The translations under genes and the position numbers were made by a program. A DNA stretch of 64,000 bases. It comes from Dyadobacter frigoris (GTDB taxonomy: Bacteria; Bacteroidota; Bacteroidia; Cytophagales; Spirosomataceae). Below, in pieces: positions 8,977-16,125 of this stretch. The first letter of the stretch is position 1, and every line of letters begins with the position of its first letter. Under the pieces are notes generated by a model that was not told where the DNA came from, searched no databases, and worked only from the letters and a program-made list of their open reading frames with translations. Where the stretch lies: NCBI RefSeq assembly GCF_005280585.1, contig NZ_SZVO01000002.1, forward strand, positions 319,005 through 383,004, read 5' to 3'.

Positions 8977-10149
8977 TTATTCAACAATGTGGCCTACAAA
9001 TTGAGCTGTATTATCCAAAATTTTTCCACCACGTCTAAAACCTAATGCACAAGGTTCGCCGACATAAAACACACCTGCCTGATAAGAAAAACCTTCCTCG
9101 TCTTTCGGGAATTCTACGTATTCCTGATAAATTCTTTTTTGTCCTTCATAATCACCCTCCACTTTTTCAAGCACTTCTCCTCCCCTTTCAATGATTGATA
9201 CATTGGCGCCTTCTCTTCCAAATAAAACCTTGCTAACCGATTTTTTATGTGGAATAACATAACGTTCCGTTTGCAGCAAAAGCGGATGGTAAGGGAATAG
9301 ATCCCACAAAATTTTAAGAATATATTTTGACTGAAACAGCAATGTGTAAGCCGGATTGAGAATAACAGCCAGACGATTTTTAGCAATTTCAGTCAATAAA
9401 ACCGTTAGTTCGGGTTCGTCTCCACCTATAAATTCCCAGGGAATCAGCTTGAACCAAAAATCAAAACGAACGAAATTTCCGGATCCCGAACTGTCCTGTT
9501 TAAAAATCCCTTCTTTGGAAAATTCAACCTCTTCGATATAAGCAAAATCTACATCAAAACCTGCCTCCTTGGCCGCTTCCGATAAAATATTAACATTCGT
9601 ATCGTCTTCCGGAAAACCATGCATGGTGGAGAAAAGGATAGAAGCAGTCAGATCAGAATTGACGAGTTTTATGTATTGAAACTGTTTTACCAGCGTTTCA
9701 TATAAAGTGTTAAATTGATGTGAATCATCCTCACTATTTGTCCGCAAATGCGCCCATTGTACCACCGCACTTTCCGGCAGACAAGTTGCAGTATCAGCAT
9801 TGAATTCGATCAGTTTTACCGGCTGTCCATCAAAACCGCCAGCGAGATCAAAACGTCCGTAAAGATGTACGTTCCGGTCTTCCTCCCACGAAAGTTTCAC
9901 TAATTCAACCAGATTTGGAGAAATACCCATTTCATCAAAAAGCTGGTTATCAATAACATACTGACCCGCTTCAACAAACATATCATAAAGTGTTGCAGCG
10001 GCTTCGTAATATCGGGTTGCTGTTTCTTCATCAATCACAACAACATCTTTTACCAGATAAGGCGTTGTATCCGTACCCAGCATCCAGTTCCAGCCTAATT
10101 TTTGAAGTGCACTTTCAGGAGTTTGCGGGAGTGATTTTAATTTTATCAT
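8977..10149 (-). CDS. Glutathionylspermidine synthase family ATP-grasp ligase (YgiC/YjfC-like)
   Basis: A 390-residue protein matching the C-terminal synthetase half of glutathionylspermidine synthase. Recognisable blocks are LIEFNADTATCLPES (about 112-126), NPAYTLLFQSKYILKILWDLFP in the middle, and SKVLFGREGANVSIIE near 300. There is no N-terminal amidase domain, so it is of the YgiC/YjfC type whose real substrate is not settled. The protein has no signal peptide and should be cytoplasmic. The upstream neighbour, 45 bp away, is a UPF0323 lipoprotein. The same pairing of a small lipoprotein with such a ligase occurs in E. coli (ygiB-ygiC) and, as I recall, in Campylobacter, so the two probably act together. 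Confidence 0.85.
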   Translation of the reverse strand: MIKLKSLPQTPESALQKLGWNWMLGTDTTPYLVKDVVVIDEETATRYYEAAATLYDMFVEAGQYVIDNQLFDEMGISPNLVELVKLSWEEDRNVHLYGRFDLAGGFDGQPVKLIEFNADTATCLPESAVVQWAHLRTNSEDDSHQFNTLYETLVKQFQYIKLVNSDLTASILFSTMHGFPEDDTNVNILSEAAKEAGFDVDFAYIEEVEFSKEGIFKQDSSGSGNFVRFDFWFKLIPWEFIGGDEPELTVLLTEIAKNRLAVILNPAYTLLFQSKYILKILWDLFPYHPLLLQTERYVIPHKKSVSKVLFGREGANVSIIERGGEVLEKVEGDYEGQKRIYQEYVEFPKDEEGFSYQAGVFYVGEPCALGFRRGGKILDNTAQFVGHIVE

Positions 10150-10194
10150 ATTATTTCAAGGTTTAGATTTTCAGATTTTTTTCAAAAAATGAAA

Positions 10195-10806
10195 TCAACC
10201 TCCGCTTCTTCCAGATGAACGGCCAAAAAATCCGCTTCTTCCACCCGACGGGCGCGTCGTTACAACTCGTGTAGAACGTGAAGCACTAACATCATTAACC
10301 GCACTTTGCGATTTATTAAAAACGCCCGGATTGCTATAAACACTTCCTCTGGAATTATTCTGGTCCCGGTATGTATTCATATAACCATTACTATTATTTC
10401 TTCCGAGCATGTAGCCAATTCCACCATATAAAAGCATACTGGAAAGTCCGCTGTGATGGCCTACGTACGACTGATTGTTTCGTATATCTTTATCAATCAA
10501 AGCCTTGGCGGCAGTAGTACTTAAAGAATCAGTATGTCCGTCCAGATAAGTAACGATAGCCAGGGATTTATCCGCAGCAACACTTTCCTCGTCTGTAATT
10601 TTAAATTCGCCAGGTTTCACTTCTTTAATATGCGAACGGATTCCTTTTGAATAAGTCGTTTCCTCATAGCTGTAATCGGATTCATCGTCGTTCGACGAAC
10701 AGCTGCTCATCATAGATGTCCCCGACAAAATCGCCAGGGTTAATGCGCTGCTCAGTGTTATATCTTTGGCTCTTTTGATGAAAGAACCTTTGCGTAGTTT
10801 GGTCAT
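10195..10806 (-). CDS. UPF0323/YgiB-like lipoprotein
   Basis: A 203-residue protein with a basic N-terminus, a hydrophobic segment and a lipobox ending at Cys36 (SSCSSNDD). A conserved-looking middle (VKPGEFKITDEE, LIDKDIRNNQ) is followed by a glycine-rich low-complexity tail with MLLYGGIGYMLGRN and a terminal SGGRSGFFGRSSGRSGG. The GFFG-containing Ser/Arg/Gly tail is characteristic of UPF0323 lipoproteins from epsilonproteobacteria and resembles YgiB. It is the first gene of a minus-strand group with the glutathionylspermidine-synthase-like ligase and GH30. The function is unknown; the pairing suggests an envelope partner or substrate of the ligase. Confidence 0.7.
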   Translation of the reverse strand: MTKLRKGSFIKRAKDITLSSALTLAILSGTSMMSSCSSNDDESDYSYEETTYSKGIRSHIKEVKPGEFKITDEESVAADKSLAIVTYLDGHTDSLSTTAAKALIDKDIRNNQSYVGHHSGLSSMLLYGGIGYMLGRNNSNGYMNTYRDQNNSRGSVYSNPGVFNKSQSAVNDVSASRSTRVVTTRPSGGRSGFFGRSSGRSGG

Positions 10807-10977
10807 ATTATTAACAAATTTTTCCCGGTTAAAGAATAAACCAAATGTAGCTGTTTAGAACACAGTAGCGAAAGCAATTTTGTCAAACGGTTGAATATAA
10901 GCTGCAATAAATGTTTTGGGTTGTTTTAACGACGATTTAATTTGATAAATGGTTTTAACCCGAACGACTTTAAAATC

Positions 10978-11019
10978 AAAATCCTTTGAAAAGCAGATGA
11001 AATGCCTTCAAAGGATTTT
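10978..11019 (-). terminator. Intrinsic terminator after the PLP enzyme gene
   Basis: Perfect 13-bp arms (AAAATCCTTTGAA at 10978-10990 and its complement at 11007-11019) enclose a 16-nt loop. It lies 22 bp beyond the stop codon of the leftward gene at 11041. The remaining space to 10807 holds no convincing gene. Confidence 0.7.
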
Positions 11020-11040
11020 AAAATTGTCTAATTATTATAT

Positions 11041-12327
11041 CTAAGCCTTCTTCGAAATCTTCTCCAAAGCCCCAACCAATTTATCCAAATCACTTATTTT
11101 AGTATAAACATGCGGTGTTACCCTTACACAGTTCACATACTCATAACTAATTGGCGTTGTGTGGATTTTGAAATCCGTAAACAATTTACTTTCCAATTCA
11201 CCCGGTTTAATTCCGTCAACACTGACACCGGCAATGGCACAGGAATATTCCGGTTTTAAGGAAGTATGGATTTTTACACCAGGAATCTGCTGCGCTTTTT
11301 CAGCCCAATATTTTTTGAGATAATGGATACGTTCCTGCTTCCGTTTTGTTCCAATCGCTTCCTGGAAATTAATCGCTTCACCTATGGCCTGTTCGATACA
11401 GAAACTTCTTGTTCCTAACGTTTCAAACTTGCGGATATCAGCACTTGTTGGTTCGTGATTACAAACCAGAGGCCAGATTTTGGCGATTTTATCTTTTTTC
11501 ACCCACATCATCCCACTACCAACCGGAGCACTCAAAAACTTGTGCAGACTCGTACCAAAATAATCACATTCAAGATCAGCAATTTTGAAATCAAGTAATC
11601 CAAAAGAATGCGCACCATCCACAATTACCTCAACACCTTTTTTATGCGCCATCTGACAAATTTTCTTAACCGGCATAATCTGTCCAACCCAGTTAACCAC
11701 ATGCGTAAGATGGATAATTTTTGTGTTAGGCGTAATGGCATCTTCATAGGCCTTGACAATCATCGCGTCATTTTCAATCGGAAATTCAAATGACAATTGT
11801 TTGTAAACAATTCCATCCCGAAGCTGACGCTGACGCCAGGCGTTCATCATGTTTGGATAATCAAATTTCATCCCGATCACTTCGTCACCTTTTTGCAAAG
11901 GCAAACCAAAAATAACGGTGTTCAGAGCTTCTGTGGCATTTCTGTTGATTGCAACTTCTTCCGGATCACAACCGCCCAAAGCAGCCAGTCGCTGACGTAA
12001 AGGCTCACGTCCTTTGTCCATAATCCGCCACATATAATAGGAAGGGCCTTGTGCCGCTTGTCTGTTATATTTTTCCAGTGCTTCCTGAACAACCAGCGGA
12101 GAAGGGGAAACGCCGCCATTGTTGAGGATTATAATATCACTTTTACTTGCTGAATATGCTTCCTGGATCACCGCCCAGTAATCTTCATTATTTCCGATAT
12201 CATCTTTCCAGAATTTTTCAGCAGACTGAAAATCAGCGGCGTGCAATTCGCTAAAAAGACTATTGACTCCAAATGCGCCCATACTCAGGGCAGCACTTTT
12301 TTTGATAAAAGACCGGCGGTTGTTCAT
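11041..12327 (-). CDS. Secreted class-V aminotransferase-fold PLP enzyme (isopenicillin-N epimerase/cysteine desulfurase-like)
   Basis: A 428-residue protein with a twin-arginine-type signal (NNRRSFIKKSAALSMGAFG), so it is probably exported folded with its cofactor. Residues 60-425 are a fold-type I PLP enzyme: RNATEALNTVIFGL binds the phosphate, VDGAHSFG holds Asp237, and TSLHKFLSAPVGSG contains the likely Schiff-base Lys263. Relatives are annotated as isopenicillin-N epimerases or cysteine desulfurases; the true reaction of the Tat-exported branch is not known. It stands alone on the minus strand with its own terminator downstream. Confidence 0.8.
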   Translation of the reverse strand: MNNRRSFIKKSAALSMGAFGVNSLFSELHAADFQSAEKFWKDDIGNNEDYWAVIQEAYSASKSDIIILNNGGVSPSPLVVQEALEKYNRQAAQGPSYYMWRIMDKGREPLRQRLAALGGCDPEEVAINRNATEALNTVIFGLPLQKGDEVIGMKFDYPNMMNAWRQRQLRDGIVYKQLSFEFPIENDAMIVKAYEDAITPNTKIIHLTHVVNWVGQIMPVKKICQMAHKKGVEVIVDGAHSFGLLDFKIADLECDYFGTSLHKFLSAPVGSGMMWVKKDKIAKIWPLVCNHEPTSADIRKFETLGTRSFCIEQAIGEAINFQEAIGTKRKQERIHYLKKYWAEKAQQIPGVKIHTSLKPEYSCAIAGVSVDGIKPGELESKLFTDFKIHTTPISYEYVNCVRVTPHVYTKISDLDKLVGALEKISKKA

Positions 12328-12433
12328 AATTACGAGAAATTAGGAATAGTTAAGGGAGTGATTTATAAAATATTGCAAATATTTTTCAAGTAATTTTAAT
12401 CAAGCCTTCTTCCCAACCCGCTTATTCACAAGG

Positions 12434-13180
12434 CTATTTTTTCACTGTTGAATTCATTAACCAATCGTAAGTATCACCCGGATAGGGTAATGCGTCGCTG
12501 TTTAGTTTCAAAAACATCAAATGCAAATGTGTTGGTGAGCGTTTTTTAAATGCATTAAAACCACTTCTTCCCATTTCCGAAATTTTATCTCCGGCATTTA
12601 CCCATTGGCCAGGTTCTACGAATAAAACGTTATTATGGGCGTAGTAAAATAATCCGTCAAGACATGGATCATAAATCCAGATCCAGTTTCCGCCGCGTAA
12701 ATCGCTGTCATACTTCCAGTTATTTTCCACTGCCACAACAACCCCGGAAGTAAATGCCAAAACTTCAACCGGTTTCCAGGTTCTGTCATCCAGATTGTCC
12801 TGATTTTTATCGTACACAAAAAGGTCATGCGCCGGGTGACTTCCTTTTACGTCCATATCAAAAAGGTCAAAACCGTCTGATCTATAACCCATCCCCCTGC
12901 CTCCAATCGATTTTTCGGGCGTGTAGCCTTTGATTGGAAAAACGAAATATGTCGAATCTCCCATCCGGCAGGTATCCCCATTATGAAATGTGGCCCTGAT
13001 ATTTCTAATATTTTCCTGCCAGGCCCGCGCCGCCGAATCCGGTGTTATCGCGCAGTCACGGATATCTTGCTGGATCTGCCGAAAGGAACTGCAATAGGAT
13101 AGCATATTCTCTTTGGGCAACGTTTGTGTATTCCACCCTGCCATTCCCAAAATCAATAATAAGCCAACCAATCGTTTCAT
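12434..13180 (-). CDS. Secreted M23 (LytM-like) metallopeptidase
   Basis: A 248-residue protein with a short signal peptide (MKRLVGLLLILGMAGW). The zinc site of the M23 family is visible: HPAHD gives His115 and Asp119, YYAHNN gives His192, and HLHLM gives His218 and His220. Family members cut peptidoglycan cross-bridges or act as cell-wall hydrolase regulators. The frame is open to 13231, but the ATG at 13180 is preceded by a clear GGAGG ribosome site 5 nt away and begins the signal peptide directly, so I choose it. The next gene upstream diverges. Confidence 0.85.
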   Translation of the reverse strand: MKRLVGLLLILGMAGWNTQTLPKENMLSYCSSFRQIQQDIRDCAITPDSAARAWQENIRNIRATFHNGDTCRMGDSTYFVFPIKGYTPEKSIGGRGMGYRSDGFDLFDMDVKGSHPAHDLFVYDKNQDNLDDRTWKPVEVLAFTSGVVVAVENNWKYDSDLRGGNWIWIYDPCLDGLFYYAHNNVLFVEPGQWVNAGDKISEMGRSGFNAFKKRSPTHLHLMFLKLNSDALPYPGDTYDWLMNSTVKK

Positions 13181-13336
13181 GGTACCCTCCAACAATGCTC
13201 TCCCGCTAAATGACATTTTATTTAATAACAAACGCAGTATCTTCTAAATGTAATAAATTAAAACAAATGTATTTCAATAGCATTAAAATTGTACTATAAA
13301 TTCCTTTAAAGAAAAAACAACTAAACTTTAACAAAA

Positions 13337-14308
13337 ATGCAATACCGCCGTTTTGGACGTAGTGATTGGAAGATCAGCGAGATAGGTTATGGAATGTGGG
13401 GACTTGCCGGCTGGACAGGATCCGATCTTAAAGAAATTGAAGATTCTCTTGACCTGGCCGTAGCATCCGGATGTAACTTTTTTGATACAGCCTGGGGATA
13501 TGCCGAAGGTAAGAGTGAGATGATTCTGGGAGATCTGATCCGCCGGAATCCTGATAAAAAATTATATGCAGCAACAAAAATTCCGCCTAAAAACCGTCAA
13601 TGGCCTTCAAAACCCTCCTTCCTTTTAAAGGATGTTTTTCCGGCTGATTATATCGTGGAATATGCTGAAAAAAGTTTAAAAAACCTGGGTGTTGAATCAA
13701 TCGACTTGTTACAATTCCATGTCTGGGAAGATGCCTGGGCACATGAAGATGAGTGGAAAGAAGCGATTCAGAAACTTACCAAAGAGGGAAAAGTTGAACG
13801 TTGGGGAATCAGTGTCAACCGCTGGGAACCGGACAATGCATTGAAAACTTTGGAAACTGGTTTGATCGATGCGGTTCAGGTAATCTACAATATTTTTGAT
13901 CAGGCACCAGAGGATAATCTCTTTCCATTATGTAAAAAACTTGACATTGGCGTCATTTCGCGTGTTCCACTGGATGAAGGTACTTTGTCAGGACATTTTA
14001 CAAAAGAAACTACTTTTCCGGCAGACGACTGGCGCTCTACTTATTTTGTTCCGGAAAATCTGAATAGCAGCGTTGATCACGCCGAAGCACTTCGTCCGGA
14101 TCTACCTGAAAATATGTCTATGCCGGAAGCCGCTTTAAGATTTATTCTTGCAAACGAGGATGTTCACACGACCATTCCGGGGATGAGAAAATTATCTCAT
14201 GTTAAATCTAATATTGCTACCAGCGATGGACAAAGATTATCAGAAAACGAGCTTGAAAAAATAAAGAAACATCGTTGGGACCGTGAACCTACGGAATGGT
14301 CCCAATAG
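13337..14308 (+). CDS. Aldo/keto reductase
   Basis: A 323-residue cytoplasmic NADPH-dependent oxidoreductase of the AKR superfamily. The TIM-barrel signature is complete: FFDTAWGYAEGKSE carries Asp50 and Tyr55, AATKIPP carries Lys81, and LLQFHVW carries His128, the four catalytic residues. The subgroup resembles YghZ/PdxI-like general reductases; the natural substrate cannot be read from sequence. It is a single gene diverging from the M23 peptidase and followed by a clear terminator. Confidence 0.9.
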   Translation: MQYRRFGRSDWKISEIGYGMWGLAGWTGSDLKEIEDSLDLAVASGCNFFDTAWGYAEGKSEMILGDLIRRNPDKKLYAATKIPPKNRQWPSKPSFLLKDVFPADYIVEYAEKSLKNLGVESIDLLQFHVWEDAWAHEDEWKEAIQKLTKEGKVERWGISVNRWEPDNALKTLETGLIDAVQVIYNIFDQAPEDNLFPLCKKLDIGVISRVPLDEGTLSGHFTKETTFPADDWRSTYFVPENLNSSVDHAEALRPDLPENMSMPEAALRFILANEDVHTTIPGMRKLSHVKSNIATSDGQRLSENELEKIKKHRWDREPTEWSQ

Positions 14309-14332
14309 ACTTTCTTATTGACTTTTTCAAAG

Positions 14333-14370
14333 AAATGCTGCATTGCAACAGAGCGTTGTGCAGCATTTTT
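14333..14370 (+). terminator. Intrinsic terminator after the aldo/keto reductase
   Basis: AAATGCTGCA at 14333-14342 pairs with TGCAGCATTT at 14359-14368. An inner CAAC/GTTG stem lies inside, and a T-run ends at 14370. It lies 25 bp after the stop codon. Confidence 0.8.
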
Positions 14371-14557
14371 CATTATATCTTTGGCAGATTTTCTAAGAAT
14401 AATCCTACCTTAAAACAACTTTCCAGGAGCTAAAATGACTTTAATCCCCAGATTTGAATTTCAGTAAAAAGCGTTGAAAAATTGCACTGAGACCTCTTTT
14501 TTAAATAAAATCATATAACTATTCAAAGAAAGAAAAAATTTATTATGCTGATAGTCA

Positions 14558-14588
14558 TTTATTTGTATAATTTTTGATTGTATATTTG
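14558..14588 (+). promoter_or_regulatory. Bacteroidota-type promoter of the E-set gene
   Basis: TATATTTG at 14581-14588 matches the TAnnTTTG -7 element. TTTA at 14558-14561 stands 19 nt upstream where TTTG is expected. The predicted leader is about 20-25 nt to the ATG at 14617. Confidence 0.55.
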
Positions 14589-14616
14589 TCTCATCAACTA
14601 AAAAACACTACAAATT

Positions 14617-14928
14617 ATGGCAATTACTAAACAGTATTTGAAAAGCAAGCCCGTTGTAAAAGTAACGTTCACCTTACCTGCTGAAGCCGTTGAAAAATCT
14701 GAAACAGTTACGCTTGTGGGCGAGTTTAATGGATGGAATCCGGAAGAAGCTGTTGCATTGAAAAAACAAAAAGACGGTTCGTTCAAGGCTAGCCTTGACT
14801 TGGTTCCTGGTAAAGAATACCAATTCCGTTACCTTTTAGATAACGAAATCTGGGCAAATGACTGGGAAGCTGATAAATATGTTTCTGCTGGAATAAATGC
14901 AGAAGAAAATTCAGTTGTAGTTCTTTAA
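14617..14928 (+). CDS. Stand-alone glycogen-binding-like (isoamylase N-terminal, CBM48/E-set) protein
   Basis: A 103-residue protein consisting of one E-set domain. VKVTFTLPAEAV begins the sandwich, followed by VTLVGEFNGWNPEEA, the hallmark of AMPK-beta/isoamylase early-set domains in which the Trp contacts glucan. Next come YQFRYLLDNEIWANDW and a final VVVL strand. There is no signal peptide and no catalytic domain. Such single-domain proteins are frequent in Bacteroidota; binding to glycogen or a role as a small scaffold is plausible but not shown. It has a near-consensus promoter and a monocistronic setting, suggesting strong expression. Confidence 0.8.
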   Translation: MAITKQYLKSKPVVKVTFTLPAEAVEKSETVTLVGEFNGWNPEEAVALKKQKDGSFKASLDLVPGKEYQFRYLLDNEIWANDWEADKYVSAGINAEENSVVVL

Positions 14929-14963
14929 TAGCTTTTAGCTTTTAGCTTTTAGCTTTTAGCTTT
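14929..14963. repeat. Heptanucleotide array (TAGCTTT)x5
   Basis: Five exact copies of TAGCTTT run in tandem directly after the E-set stop codon, followed by a partial sixth. The array lies between the stop and the terminator hairpin. The copy number is a likely slippage hotspot. Confidence 0.9.
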
Positions 14964-14970
14964 TAGACAG

Positions 14971-15010
14971 AAAATGGCCAGTAGATAATTCTACCGGCCA
15001 TTTTCTTTTT
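14971..15010 (-). terminator. Bidirectional terminator between convergent genes
   Basis: AAAATGGCCAGTAG at 14971-14984 faces CTACCGGCCATTTT at 14991-15004, with T-runs on both sides. The single irregularity is A-C as plus RNA but a G-U wobble as minus RNA, so the stem is complete for the leftward isomerase gene. Confidence 0.85.
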
Positions 15011-15030
15011 TTCCTTAGCTGAAAGCTACC

Positions 15031-15957
15031 TCAAATTGCAAAATTATCGCTGTCTACATAAGCTTTTATTAATGCAGCTTCTCCTTCTTTTCCTTTTTGG
15101 GAATTTCCGTGTTCCATACCCAGGATGAAATTTCTTCCTTCCTTTTTGCTGCGGGTATAGATGTATTTAAAAATATTTTTGTAATTGATTTCTCCTGTTG
15201 TTGGTTCGTTTCTTCCTGGTTCATCGCCTATCTGAAAATAGTCAATTTCATTCCATGTAGCTTCAATATTGTGGATAACACGTCCTTCATTTTTCTGCAT
15301 GTGGTAAATATCATACAGGATTTTACAAGATTTGCTGTTCACGCCGCGGCAAATTTCATAAGTCTGATCAGAAGTACGTAGAAACAAATTTGGCGTATCG
15401 CTTAGTGGTTCCAAAACCATTACCAAGCCATTCGGTTCCAAAATTTCAGCTCCTCTGCGAAGCGCATCAATAACATTTCCGGTTTGTACTCCTATTGGCA
15501 GACTACGGTCGAAATCTCCCGGTACAACCGTCATCCATTTTGCATTCACGCGTTTTGCTGTTTCCACTGCTTTTTTACAGCCAGCAAGGAAAATATCAAT
15601 ATGCTCTTTTTTGTTGGATGCTAATGTATTTGCTCCATTTCCACCTTTATCCACAACAAAAACACCCATTTCCATACCCAAACGAGTCATTTCCTTGGCT
15701 ATTTTTTCCTGTTCTTCAACCGGACGCCCCATCATACCGTTATCTTCCAAAGCCATAAACCCCTGATCGGCCATGAATTTAAGCTGATCAATCACATCTT
15801 TACCGGCATTGTTTTGAAACATACCGAAGTGGGAAGCGTATTTAAGTTTGAAAGTATTTTTTGCCATATTCGAAGTTGGAGCTGCAAAAGCCTCATTCGC
15901 TGCAATCGCAGCACCGGCTATTCCAAGTGATGATTTAACAAAGTTTCTGCGGAGCAT
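15031..15957 (-). CDS. Exported TIM-barrel sugar isomerase (hydroxypyruvate isomerase-like)
   Basis: A 308-residue protein with a Tat-like signal (LRRNFVKSSLGIAGAA, cleavage near AFAA). The body is an AP-endonuclease-2/xylose-isomerase-type TIM barrel. Metal-ligand positions appear as VLEPLSD, YDIYHMQ, FQIGDEPGRNEP and MEHGNS, the pattern annotated as hydroxypyruvate isomerase family. Bacteroidota have many exported relatives next to dehydrogenases and sugar-processing genes, and here two PVC-type dehydrogenases lie immediately upstream. The substrate is unknown. A long inverted repeat separates it from the upstream gene. Confidence 0.8.
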   Translation of the reverse strand: MLRRNFVKSSLGIAGAAIAANEAFAAPTSNMAKNTFKLKYASHFGMFQNNAGKDVIDQLKFMADQGFMALEDNGMMGRPVEEQEKIAKEMTRLGMEMGVFVVDKGGNGANTLASNKKEHIDIFLAGCKKAVETAKRVNAKWMTVVPGDFDRSLPIGVQTGNVIDALRRGAEILEPNGLVMVLEPLSDTPNLFLRTSDQTYEICRGVNSKSCKILYDIYHMQKNEGRVIHNIEATWNEIDYFQIGDEPGRNEPTTGEINYKNIFKYIYTRSKKEGRNFILGMEHGNSQKGKEGEAALIKAYVDSDNFAI

Positions 15958-16021
15958 GATTTAATGATATTGTTATGGTTTTAGTGATAAAGAAAAGTTT
16001 TGCTGATTTATACCGATTAAT

Positions 16022-16125
16022 TTAAGGGTTTCACGCAAAGCAGGTAAGAAAAAAGGCAAAGCACGCAAAGATTTTAACTTTGCGTGCTTTGCCTTTATCT
16101 TTTTTGCTTTGCGTGAAACCCTTAA
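16022..16125. repeat. 104-bp long-stem inverted repeat
   Basis: Outer arms of 21 bp (16022-16042 and 16105-16125) and inner arms of 19 bp (16052-16070 and 16078-16096) are exact complements. They are separated by a non-matching internal segment and a 7-nt loop ATTTTAA. The words GCAAAG and CGCAAAG recur through it. The right arm contains the stop codon of the gene at 16122. It probably terminates transcription in both directions, but it is far longer than a normal terminator and could be a REP- or MITE-like element. Confidence 0.85.

Larger units (their letters stand above)
14309..14616. other. 308-bp intergenic region
   Basis: It holds the terminator of the aldo/keto reductase near its left end and the promoter of the small E-set gene at its right end. 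The AT-rich middle (14380-14550) shows no gene or repeat that I recognise. Confidence 0.6.

Noticed and set aside
12403..12435. AGCCTT/AAGGCT hairpin at the end of the M23 gene as a terminator
   Set aside because: The stem is 6 bp with a 21-nt loop and overlaps the stop codon. It is not convincing.
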